Below the pieces are notes generated by a model that searched no databases, was not told the DNA's origin, and saw only the letters and a list, made by a program, of their open reading frames with translations. A stretch of DNA of 19,733 bases from JANQQZ01 sp039187315 (GTDB taxonomy: Bacteria; Planctomycetota; Phycisphaerae; Phycisphaerales; UBA1924): the NCBI GenBank assembly GCA_039187315.1, contig JBCCZQ010000055.1, positions 1 to 19,733 of the forward strand, written 5' to 3'. The number at the start of each line of letters is the position of its first letter. Position 1 is the first letter of the stretch. A program made the position numbers and the translations under genes. Below are positions 7,067-14,617 of the stretch, piece by piece.

Positions 7067-7990
7067 TCAGGTTCCGACCACGCCCGCCTGGACGAGCGTC
7101 TGGGCGATGAGCGCGAGCACGGCCAGCCCACCGATCACGGCGCCGCCGATGACGACGCCCATCAGGAGCTTGTGCGTCTTCGCGTTCGCGGTTTCGAGTC
7201 GTTCTTCACGCTCGGCATCGCGGCGTTTCATGTCGGTCAGGGTGTCACCGAGCCGTTTGTTGGATGCCGTGATCTCATCGAACGCGCTCGAGAGGCTCTC
7301 GATCGAGGCCCGGATCTCACGCTGTGAGTCGTTGGCTTCTGCCATCAGCCCCTCGACGCGGCCGAGCGACTCGAGCTGCATCGCCAGGCCCTGCTGGGTG
7401 CTGGCCTGCCCCTCGCGGAAGGCAGAGGACAGATCGGTCACGGCCGATCGGAGCTGGTCCTGTCCTTGACCGATGGCGCCGATGCTCTCGAGCGCGGCCG
7501 GCAGATTCTCGGCGATCTCCAGCAGCCGTCGGGAGCGTTCTTCCTGCGTGTCGAGGTGTTGGTCGACTTTTTCGGCGAGGGAGATCGCCCGCTCATAGCT
7601 GTCGCGCAGCTCGTCGCGGAGGCTCTCGCGGACTTCTTCTGCCCGGACGAGCTCCGGCTTCGGGGATTCGGGACGCCTGCCGCTCGATAGCTTCGGCTCG
7701 ATCGCGGTCTTGGTCGCATCGTCGGCGAGATCGATCCGCACCGGCTGCCCGGGCTGCATCGGGCTCGAGGCGGTCGCTGTAGTTGCTGTGGTCGGTCGCG
7801 CAGGCTTGGTCGCCGCCGGAGCGCCTGACACGCCGGCGGACGGCGCATCATGCGCACCGGTCGTGGCCTTGGGATCGGTCTGCTTGCCGTTCTTCCAGTC
7901 CACAACAACGGTTGGCGGGTTGCTGGAAGTCGGACCGGCCTGCTTGCCCTGGCCGCCGAACACCCGAGCGATCTTCGAGAACATCCCCAT
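7067..7990 (-). CDS. Tail-anchored coiled-coil membrane protein of unknown function
   Basis: This 307-aa protein is given the start ATG 7990 (MGMFSKIARVFGG); a GGACAGGG stretch lies upstream, and the ATG at 7984 is an alternative. There is no signal peptide. Residues 15-110 are low-complexity, rich in Pro/Ala/Thr and probably disordered. Residues about 115-270 are strongly helical and charged with heptad-like spacing, predicting a long coiled coil. Residues 275-300 (LLMGVVIGGAVIGGLAVLALIA) form a single C-terminal membrane helix with a short tail. This gives a cytoplasmic rod anchored at the inner membrane by its C-terminus. I do not recognise a named family. The coiled coil loosely resembles chemoreceptor signalling helices, but I do not see the conserved hairpin tip. 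It lies downstream of the GH31 gene on the same strand, 178 bp away, and may be an independent unit. Confidence 0.8.
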   Translation of the reverse strand: MGMFSKIARVFGGQGKQAGPTSSNPPTVVVDWKNGKQTDPKATTGAHDAPSAGVSGAPAATKPARPTTATTATASSPMQPGQPVRIDLADDATKTAIEPKLSSGRRPESPKPELVRAEEVRESLRDELRDSYERAISLAEKVDQHLDTQEERSRRLLEIAENLPAALESIGAIGQGQDQLRSAVTDLSSAFREGQASTQQGLAMQLESLGRVEGLMAEANDSQREIRASIESLSSAFDEITASNKRLGDTLTDMKRRDAEREERLETANAKTHKLLMGVVIGGAVIGGLAVLALIAQTLVQAGVVGT

Positions 7991-8073
7991 CGCGAGCCCT
8001 GTCCTTTCCCTGGCGGCCGCCCGTCTCGGGCACCCGGGTCCTCCCGGGGGTGAGCCGTGTGTCGCGGGGCCGA

Positions 8074-8107
8074 CGGCCCTCGGTTCAAGCGTACAGCCCG
8101 AGGGCCG
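8074..8107 (-). terminator. Hairpin downstream of the GH31 gene
   Basis: CGGCCCTCGG (8074-8083) and CCGAGGGCCG (8098-8107) are a perfect 10-bp inverted repeat with a 14-nt loop, 62 bp past the GH31 stop and 84 bp before the coiled-coil gene start. There is no T-run on either strand. It may be a terminator, an mRNA 3'-end stabiliser or a leader structure for the following gene. Confidence 0.45.
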
Positions 8108-8168
8108 AGTGGGCGACCCTGCACGGGTACTGGAGCGGTGAATTTCACACGCGACTGCGGGCCTTCGT

Positions 8169-10337
8169 TCAGTCGATCGTGATCGTGAGCTCCTGGCCAT
8201 CTGTGCCTGTTGCTGTGAACTCGCCCTCGTCGGTGATCAGGCGGACACGCAGCCCCCTGTCCGGACGCGGGCGGTCGCCCTCGGCCGATGCGATCGAGAC
8301 CGTGACGGTGTCACCCTCTCGGAGGGCCTGGTAGGTCGTGAGCAAGTAGTCGCCGTCCTGGTAGTCATAGCCATCACCGTCGTCCTCGTAGTGCGTGCCG
8401 GCCGCGCGTCCTGCGTCGTCGAGTGAGATGAGCAGGGTGATCGGGTCAAGCGGCTTCTCGCCGACGTACTGGATCACGGGGCCGGTGGGGACGATCGAGC
8501 CGCCCTTGAGGTAGAAGTCGGGGATGTCTGGGTTGTCGCCGCCGAACAGGTCGAACGCGCGCCAGATGCCGCCGGGCATCGCGGGCACTCGGTCGCGGTT
8601 GAGCGTCAGGTCGGAATCGACCAGCACGCTGTCGCCGATGAGGAAAAGGTCGTCCTCACTGCGAAGGGCCTGATCGGTCGGATCTGCGAAGAAGACGGGG
8701 CGAACGATCGGCAGCCCGGTCGTATGGGCCTCATAGAAGAGCGTGTAGTAGAACGGCAGCAGTGCGTAGCGGTTGTTCAGCGCCTCGCGGGCAGTTTCTT
8801 CGACCTCTTCGCCGAAGGCCCACGGCTCCTTGTCGCGGTTGCCGACGGCCGTATGCCCACGGGCGAAGGGCAACAGAACGCCGTAGCCGAACCAGCGCTC
8901 AAACTGGTCGGCGTCGCCGTTGCCGATGAAGCCGCCGATGTCCGGGCCGTAGAACGGGAAGCCCGAGAGGCCCATGTTGAGGACCATCGGCACGGAGACT
9001 TCCAGGTCCCACCAGTCGGCGGAGTTGTCGCCCGACCAGCCGGCAGCGTAGCGCTGGGTGCCCAGGTGCATCGCGCGGCTGAGCACGAACGGCCTGACCT
9101 CGGGGTTGGCGGCCTGGATGCCCTCGCGTGAGGCCTTGACCATCATCATGCCGAAGACGTTGTGGAAGCGGGCATGCGTGCCGCCGCCGCCCATCGCGGG
9201 GTCGCCGCCGTGGAGGTTGTCCTCCGGCATGGTCTTGGACTCGACGTTGAAGATCGCCGGCTCGTTCATGTCGTTCCAGACGCCGGTGATGCCGTTGGCC
9301 ATGTAGTCCATGTAGAGGCTCGCCCACCACTGGCGTACGTCGGGTCGGGTGTAGTCGGGGAAGACGCACCAGCCGGGCCAGACCTCACCCTGGTAGACCT
9401 CGCCGTCGGCGGTCTTGACGGCGTAGTCGTTGTCGATGATGTCCTGGTAGACGCTGTAGCCCTCGGGAGGGAAGCGGTCGGTCTCGGCCGCCACGCCCGG
9501 GTTGATCATCCAGACGTTGTGGAAGTTCTTCTCTTCAACGAGCCACTCGTTGAGGCCTTTGGGATCGGGGAAGCGTTCGCCGTCGAACCGGAACGTGCGA
9601 TACTCGTCCTGGTAGTGGATGTCCATCCAGATGACGTCGGCCGGGAGGTTCCGCTCGCGGAACTCGGTGGCGATCTCGCGCACTCGGGCATCGGGGTAGT
9701 AGCTGTAGCGGCACTGGTGGTAGCCGATAGCCCACTTGGGCGGCATCGGCATGTAGCCGGTCAGCTCGGCGAGCGTCTTGACCACGTCCTGCGGGGAGTC
9801 TCGGTCGATGACGATGACAGGGAATTCAGGGCCGTCGCTGTGGAACCGGATACCGTCTGCCAGATCGATCTCGATGCGGTAGGTCGAGTCACCGATCACA
9901 CCGAACGCGCTGCCGTCGGCTCGGACGCCCAAGACCCATGGGTGTGACTTGTAGAGCGAGGCGGTGTTGTCCTTGTAGCCGTAGGAGTCTGAATTCCACA
10001 GGACGGTGGAGCGTCCGTTGCGGAGCAGTGGGCCGGGCACCTCGCCGGTGCCGTAGAGGCTTGTGCCGACTTCGATGTCGATGCTGAACGCGTTTCGGCC
10101 GCCCTCATCGACGAAGAACTCCGGGGCGGGTCCGAAGCCGGCTGGGGCGGGCCCGGTGGCGGGCAGATTCGGGTCGAGGAGTGCGTAGGACGGCAGGGCG
10201 TTCTGTCGGGCCGTTTCCGAAGCGTGATAGCGGACGATCCGGTCGCCTACAGATTCGGCCACTGGTTGTGCGATCGCGTGACCGTTCATCTGGAACCCCA
10301 CGGACAGTGCAGCAACGTACCAGAGATTCCTGAGCAT
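8169..10337 (-). CDS. Exported GH31 alpha-glucosidase family enzyme
   Basis: This 722-aa protein starts at ATG 10337, preceded by GGAG with an 8-nt gap. Residues 1-24 form a signal peptide ending AIAQ, so the enzyme is periplasmic or secreted. The GH31 barrel is complete: KWAIGYHQCRYSYY (201-214) at its start, DVIWMDIHY (234-242), nucleophile Asp356 in GVWNDMNEPAIF, acid/base Asp437 in WSGDNSADW, and GFPFYGPDIGGF (459-470). The C-terminal YEDDGDGYDYQDGDY (650-664) belongs to the beta domain after the barrel common in bacterial GH31. These enzymes release glucose (some xylose) from non-reducing ends. With two GH13 amylases nearby, alpha-glucosidase acting on maltodextrin is most likely; alpha-xylosidase or a transglucosidase remains possible. 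It is divergent from the secreted amylase, and the 229-bp gap holds two GTATAC palindromes, one per gene. Confidence 0.93.
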   Translation of the reverse strand: MLRNLWYVAALSVGFQMNGHAIAQPVAESVGDRIVRYHASETARQNALPSYALLDPNLPATGPAPAGFGPAPEFFVDEGGRNAFSIDIEVGTSLYGTGEVPGPLLRNGRSTVLWNSDSYGYKDNTASLYKSHPWVLGVRADGSAFGVIGDSTYRIEIDLADGIRFHSDGPEFPVIVIDRDSPQDVVKTLAELTGYMPMPPKWAIGYHQCRYSYYPDARVREIATEFRERNLPADVIWMDIHYQDEYRTFRFDGERFPDPKGLNEWLVEEKNFHNVWMINPGVAAETDRFPPEGYSVYQDIIDNDYAVKTADGEVYQGEVWPGWCVFPDYTRPDVRQWWASLYMDYMANGITGVWNDMNEPAIFNVESKTMPEDNLHGGDPAMGGGGTHARFHNVFGMMMVKASREGIQAANPEVRPFVLSRAMHLGTQRYAAGWSGDNSADWWDLEVSVPMVLNMGLSGFPFYGPDIGGFIGNGDADQFERWFGYGVLLPFARGHTAVGNRDKEPWAFGEEVEETAREALNNRYALLPFYYTLFYEAHTTGLPIVRPVFFADPTDQALRSEDDLFLIGDSVLVDSDLTLNRDRVPAMPGGIWRAFDLFGGDNPDIPDFYLKGGSIVPTGPVIQYVGEKPLDPITLLISLDDAGRAAGTHYEDDGDGYDYQDGDYLLTTYQALREGDTVTVSIASAEGDRPRPDRGLRVRLITDEGEFTATGTDGQELTITID

Positions 10338-10417
10338 GTTCGGGACTCCGTCGGTCTTCAATGGCCCACCCGCTGGTGTTTCTGATCTCGGTCGTCGTCC
10401 GAGAAGGCGGGTCTTGC

Positions 10418-10427
10418 GTGTATACAA
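10418..10427. promoter_or_regulatory. GTATAC palindrome upstream of the GH31 gene, candidate operator
   Basis: GTGTATACAA (minus strand TTGTATACAC) matches TTGTATACAA at 9 of 10 positions and lies 80 bp upstream of the GH31 start. The 13-mer TTGCGTGTATACA covering it also occurs at 348-360. Confidence 0.5.
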
Positions 10428-10523
10428 GTGTGTCCAGGCAGGGTTGTGCATGGAAACCTGTGGCTTTGGTGCGGCGTAGGGGGACAATAGTCTCACCGTG
10501 GCCGTCTGGCCGCGAGGCTGTCG

Positions 10524-10533
10524 TTGTATACGA
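10524..10533. promoter_or_regulatory. GTATAC palindrome upstream of the secreted amylase, candidate operator
   Basis: TTGTATACGA matches TTGTATACAA at 9 of 10 positions and fits the FadR-type GntR consensus. It ends 33 bp before the ATG at 10567, so it would overlap the promoter or transcription start. The contained TATACG could itself be a -10 element, which is an alternative reading of the motif. Confidence 0.5.
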
Positions 10534-10566
10534 ATGTGAACGGTGCGCACCACGAAAGGGAGCGTG

Positions 10567-13374
10567 ATGCAGGCAAGGCGGGATGTCGTCGCAGGTTTGG
10601 TCGCCGGAGCACTCGTGAGCCTGGCAGGCTCGGCGGGAGGTCAGGGGCAGTACCCGGCCATGCTGCAGTGGTTCGAGGTGGACTGGAATTCGATGGAGCG
10701 CCGGATCCCGGACTTCTTCCTGGCCGGCTATGGGGCGACGTGGCTGCCGCCGATCTCACGCGGTCTGGCGCCCGGCTTCGCACTCACGCCCGGGTACGAC
10801 CCGCTTGACAGATTCGAGTTGAGCGGGACAACCTATGGCACCGAGGAGGACTTCCGGGCGCTCGTGGATGAGTTCCACGCTGCCAATGCGAAGGTCTACA
10901 TCGACCTGATTATGAACCACAACGGTTTCCGTCGGGCCGACCGGGGCTTCCACGAGCAGGGCGGCTATCCGGGCTTCTGGGCGAACCCACCCGCCGGCCG
11001 CGATCTGACCCCATTGGACGACTGGGGCGACTTCCACAACTCCACGACCTCGGGAGGCTACCTCCAGTCCACGAACCCGAACGATCCGCTCTACGACCTG
11101 TTCCGCGGCGACCTCGTCGCGCTGTGCGACATCGATCAGCTCTCTCAGAACTTCTTCATCAGGCAGCCCACCACGCCCGGCGACCCGCAGAACATCCCGG
11201 GTGGCACGCAGCGCAACAACCCGGACCCCGCGAACGCGCGGTTCTATCCCGACATGAGCTTTGCAGGTGCGGACACCGTGACCAATCCAGGCACGTTCCG
11301 CAACAGCGGCAGCGTGACGGTGACCCGCTACCGCTGGAATGCTTTTGACCCGATGCAGGGCGATCCTGTGGTCGAGACCGCGACGGACCTGCTCGTCCGG
11401 CACACCCGCTGGCTCCTGGAAGAGGTGGGCGTGGACGGTTTCCGCCTCGATGCGGCGAAGCACATCCAGTCGAGCTTCTGGGACCGCTCCTGGGACAACG
11501 CCGTCTACAACAACTGGGAGCATCCGAGCGGCGTCAACATCACCGCGTACAGCTTCGGCGAATCGACAGCGGGCAACGGCTTCGTCTACGACCAGTACAT
11601 CCGCCGGCCGAACAACAACATCCGCCAGGGCGACGAGTGGGGCAACCGTGACTCGCTTGATCTCGATGGCGCCGGAGCCCTCCGGAATCTGGTCGGCGCG
11701 AACGGCTTCGGGACCTGGCAGGACCCGCTGAACCGGCACTTCGACAACGTCGATGGCTTCAACGACGGCTCGCTGGGTGTGAACCACGTTTTCAGCCACG
11801 ACAACGGCAGCGTGGGCAATGGGAGCGAGCTGCCGCCGGAACCGAGCCGGCAGCAGATGGGCATCCCGATGAACGTCTATGTGCTCATGCGTCCCGGGCA
11901 GGGGCTGATCTATCACAACCAGCGTGGTGTGAACCGGCCCTCGGGGAACTTCTCGCCCCGCAACGGCGTCCCGATCGCGCTCGGTCGCAACCGCACCAAC
12001 GATCAGCTCGACGACACGATTACACGTGTGGTGCAGCTGGCGAACGAGGTCGGCCGCGGGGATATCGATGTGACGTCCTACACGGATCCGCTCCAGCCGA
12101 ACATCGACGATGTCTTCGTCTTCGAGCGTCGCCAGCGCGGCGGGCCTGCCAATGCGCTGGTCGCGGTCAACGACCGCCGCAACCCCGGTTTCGAAACCCG
12201 GGACGTTGTCACGAACTTTGCGCCCGGGACCCGTTTGCACGAGCAGACCGGCAACGCCTCGGATCCGATGGTTGATCCCAACGACGACATCCCCGAGATC
12301 ATCACGGTTGGTGCGAACGGCCGGCTGACGGTCAATGTGCCCAACAACGTCTCGTCGGCCGGTGCGCACGAGAACGGCTTCGTGATCTACTCTCCCGCGC
12401 TACCCACGGCGGCGATGACCTTCTCGGGCGGAACGGGCGTTCTGCCGCCCGAGCCGTTCTTCGTCCCGGACTATGCGAAGCGTGTCAACACGATCGAGGT
12501 GGTGCAGGGTGCGTCGTTCGATCTGGAGATCCTGACATCGCAGACCGACCCGCTCGATGCGGATACCGATGACAACGCCCTGTTCCGCATCGGCGAGGGT
12601 TACGAGGACTACAACGGCAACGGCGTGGTTGATTTCCCGACGGGCATGCAGGACTTCAACAACAATGGCGTGCTTGAGTTCCCTCAGGAAGAGAACATCA
12701 TCGGCGGGTTCGAACAGTTCCTGACCGTCAACGAGCCGCTATTCGACCCGCAGAACCCTGGCAGGACCCAGGGGCGGTATGTGCAGACGATCCCGGCCGG
12801 GCGGCTTGATGAGGGCTTGAATTACATCACGGCCCGGGTCTTCCGCCACCGCGACGACGGCGGCGACCCGATCTACCGCGAGCTTCGCAAGGTTGTCTAC
12901 GTCGACAACGAGGCGCCGACGGTGTCTTTCGTCGATCAGCCGGAGGTGATCGAGTCTCGCAGCGCGACGTTTGAGTTCCGCGCGAACGACCGGACCGCGA
13001 CGAGTGTTGTTGTGCTGGCGAACCTCGACCCGGCGATCGATGCCGTCGAGTTTGCCCGCACGCGGCCGATCGCTACGCAGCTGGATCGGTTCGATTGGTC
13101 GTTCTCGTTCCTTGGTCTTCCGCACGGCCCGAACACGCTGACCGTCGTGACCTTCGAAGAGACTGGGCGCGGCGGCGCACAGACATTCGATTTCTTCGTT
13201 GATGTCTGCCCGGGCGATGTCAACATGGACGGTGTCACGACCGACAGCGATTTCTTCGCCTGGGTCACCGCCTTTATCGACAACGATCCGCGCGGTGATG
13301 TCAATCGCGACGGCACTGTCAACGACAGCGACTTCTTCGCGTGGGTTACCGAGTTTACGGAAGGCTGCAGCTGA
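10567..13374 (+). CDS. Secreted GH13 alpha-amylase with calcium-loop modules and C-terminal dockerin-like domain
   Basis: This 935-aa protein starts at ATG 10567 because AAAGGGAG lies just upstream (4-nt gap); the frame is open 8 codons further. A signal peptide covers residues 1 to about 25. GH13 regions: I DLIMNH (113-118), II GFRLDAAKH with nucleophile Asp295, III FGES with acid/base Glu332, IV FSHDNG with Asp412. The catalytic domain ends near 615. Residues 661-705 hold Asp/Asn-rich loops (DYNGNGVVD and DFNNNGVLE) that look like calcium sites. Residues about 770-880 look like a beta-sandwich. Residues 881-935 contain two 12-residue EF-hand loops (884-895 and 911-922), each followed by DFFAWVT, and end EGCS. 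This matches my recollection of the 'GC-type dockerin' of Phycisphaerae, thought to mark surface attachment. The role is extracellular endo-hydrolysis of starch. A clear terminator follows. Confidence 0.93.
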   Translation: MQARRDVVAGLVAGALVSLAGSAGGQGQYPAMLQWFEVDWNSMERRIPDFFLAGYGATWLPPISRGLAPGFALTPGYDPLDRFELSGTTYGTEEDFRALVDEFHAANAKVYIDLIMNHNGFRRADRGFHEQGGYPGFWANPPAGRDLTPLDDWGDFHNSTTSGGYLQSTNPNDPLYDLFRGDLVALCDIDQLSQNFFIRQPTTPGDPQNIPGGTQRNNPDPANARFYPDMSFAGADTVTNPGTFRNSGSVTVTRYRWNAFDPMQGDPVVETATDLLVRHTRWLLEEVGVDGFRLDAAKHIQSSFWDRSWDNAVYNNWEHPSGVNITAYSFGESTAGNGFVYDQYIRRPNNNIRQGDEWGNRDSLDLDGAGALRNLVGANGFGTWQDPLNRHFDNVDGFNDGSLGVNHVFSHDNGSVGNGSELPPEPSRQQMGIPMNVYVLMRPGQGLIYHNQRGVNRPSGNFSPRNGVPIALGRNRTNDQLDDTITRVVQLANEVGRGDIDVTSYTDPLQPNIDDVFVFERRQRGGPANALVAVNDRRNPGFETRDVVTNFAPGTRLHEQTGNASDPMVDPNDDIPEIITVGANGRLTVNVPNNVSSAGAHENGFVIYSPALPTAAMTFSGGTGVLPPEPFFVPDYAKRVNTIEVVQGASFDLEILTSQTDPLDADTDDNALFRIGEGYEDYNGNGVVDFPTGMQDFNNNGVLEFPQEENIIGGFEQFLTVNEPLFDPQNPGRTQGRYVQTIPAGRLDEGLNYITARVFRHRDDGGDPIYRELRKVVYVDNEAPTVSFVDQPEVIESRSATFEFRANDRTATSVVVLANLDPAIDAVEFARTRPIATQLDRFDWSFSFLGLPHGPNTLTVVTFEETGRGGAQTFDFFVDVCPGDVNMDGVTTDSDFFAWVTAFIDNDPRGDVNRDGTVNDSDFFAWVTEFTEGCS

Positions 13375-13403
13375 TTGAGCAGCTTTGCGAGTGGTTCTTC
13401 ATG

Positions 13404-13434
13404 AGAGCCGGCCCCGCGTGGGGCCGGCTCTTTT
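13404..13434 (+). terminator. Rho-independent terminator of the secreted amylase gene
   Basis: The 11-bp GC-rich stem GAGCCGGCCCC (13405-13415) / GGGGCCGGCTC (13420-13430) with GCGT loop is followed by TTTT. It stands 30 bp after the amylase stop, facing the end of gap. Confidence 0.9.
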
Positions 13435-13459
13435 CGTGCGTGACCGGAGTCGGCAGGCG

Positions 13460-14491
13460 TCAGTCTTTCGATGCGATGTAGCGGAGCATGTCGACGCAGC
13501 GGTGCGCGTAGCCGGCCTCGTTGTCGTACCAGCTCACGACCTTGAAGAAGTGGTCGTTGAGCTCGATTCCGGCCTTGGCGTCGTAGATGGAGCTGCGAGG
13601 GTCGCCGACGAAATCGCTCGAGACCACCTCCTCGTCCGTGTAGCCGAGCACGCCCTCCATAGCGCCCTGGCTCGCGGCCTGCATCGCGGCGTTGATGTCT
13701 GCGAGGCTCGTGCTCTTGGCGGTCTTGAAGGTCAGGTCGACGCAGGAGACATCGGCCGTTGGCACTCGGAATGCCATGCCGGTCAGCTTGCCCTTGAGGT
13801 CGGGGATGCACAAGGCGACGGCTTTGGCGGCGCCGGTGCTTGCGGGGATGATGTTCTGGTAGGCGTTGCGACCGCCGCGCCAGTCCTTCTTGGAGGGGCC
13901 GTCCTGCGTGGGCTGCGTGGCCGTCGCGGCATGGACGGTGGTCATCAGGCCTTCCTCGAGTCCGAACTGGTCGTTGATGACCTTGGCCACTGGCGCGAGG
14001 CAGTTGGTTGTGCAGCTTGCGTTGGAGATGATGGTGTCGCCGGCCGCGTTGTAGGTCTCGTGGTTGACCTTGTAGGCCATGGTCTTGACCGTGTCGGGTG
14101 ATTTGGTTGGCGCGCTGATGATGACGCGTTTCGCGCCGCCGCCGTTGATGTGCTTGCCGGCGGCTTCGTCGGTGGTGAACAGTCCTGTAGACTCGAGCAC
14201 ATAATCGACCCCCATGTCCTTCCAAGGAAGCTCGCTCGGGTCGCGGACGGCCATGGTCCGCGTGTGCTTGCCGTTGACGCTGAAGCCGTTGTCGTCGGCG
14301 GCGACGTCGGCGGGAGCGCCGTTGATCAGGAAGCGACCGTGCATGGTGTCATACTTGAGCAGGTAGGCGAGGTTGTCGGAAGGCACCAGGTCGTTGACAC
14401 CGACGATCTCGAGGTTCGGGTCGGCGGCGGCGGCGCGGTAGACGAGTCGTCCGATGCGGCCGAAGCCGTTGATGCCGATCTTGATGGGCAT
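13460..14491 (-). CDS. gap: Glyceraldehyde-3-phosphate dehydrogenase, type I
   Basis: This 343-aa, full-length enzyme oxidises and phosphorylates glyceraldehyde-3-phosphate to 1,3-bisphosphoglycerate in the cytoplasm (glycolysis and gluconeogenesis). The start ATG 14491 follows AAAGGA with an 8-nt gap and begins MPIKIGINGFGRIGR, the Rossmann nucleotide-binding turn. Active-site SNASCTTNC holds the nucleophile Cys160; the catalytic base is His187 in TTVHAAT. The C-terminal WYDNEAGY motif (321-328) is intact. Asp34 after the second strand favours NAD over NADP. The gene lies 126 bp downstream of pyrC on the same strand. It has no visible link to the starch genes beyond central carbon use. Confidence 0.97.
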   Translation of the reverse strand: MPIKIGINGFGRIGRLVYRAAAADPNLEIVGVNDLVPSDNLAYLLKYDTMHGRFLINGAPADVAADDNGFSVNGKHTRTMAVRDPSELPWKDMGVDYVLESTGLFTTDEAAGKHINGGGAKRVIISAPTKSPDTVKTMAYKVNHETYNAAGDTIISNASCTTNCLAPVAKVINDQFGLEEGLMTTVHAATATQPTQDGPSKKDWRGGRNAYQNIIPASTGAAKAVALCIPDLKGKLTGMAFRVPTADVSCVDLTFKTAKSTSLADINAAMQAASQGAMEGVLGYTDEEVVSSDFVGDPRSSIYDAKAGIELNDHFFKVVSWYDNEAGYAHRCVDMLRYIASKD

Positions 14492-14617
14492 GGGAGCGGT
14501 CCTTTCGGAGTCGGGTGCGTTGGCGGCTTGAGACATCGGGCCGCTGCGCAACGGTAGAACCGGCGTGGGCCGGATCCAAGCTGCGCCGGGTCGGTTCGTA
14601 GGGTGTATGCGCGAGGG

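Noticed and set aside
9162..9947. 261-codon plus frame opposite the GH31 gene
   Set aside because: Antisense shadow with Val/Asp/Ala bias, no start signal and no motif.
10338..10553. N-terminal extension of the GH31 enzyme up to 10553
   Set aside because: It would cover both GTATAC sites and the divergent promoter region; ATG 10337 has a ribosome-binding site and starts a signal peptide.
10756..12369. Long open frame (537 codons) on the minus strand opposite the amylase
   Set aside because: It is the antisense of a clear GH13 gene with all catalytic motifs. Long antisense frames are expected at this G+C, and its translation (Val/Arg/Asp-rich, no motifs) matches no recognisable protein.
12936..14225. 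429-codon minus frame spanning the end of the amylase and most of gap
   Set aside because: It overlaps two convincing genes in other frames and includes their terminator. Composition is Arg/His-rich shadow sequence.
14560..14573. Small hairpin CCGGC-GTGG-GCCGG between pyrC and gap
   Set aside because: The stem is only 5 bp and lacks a proper T-tract, so it is too weak to call a terminator.
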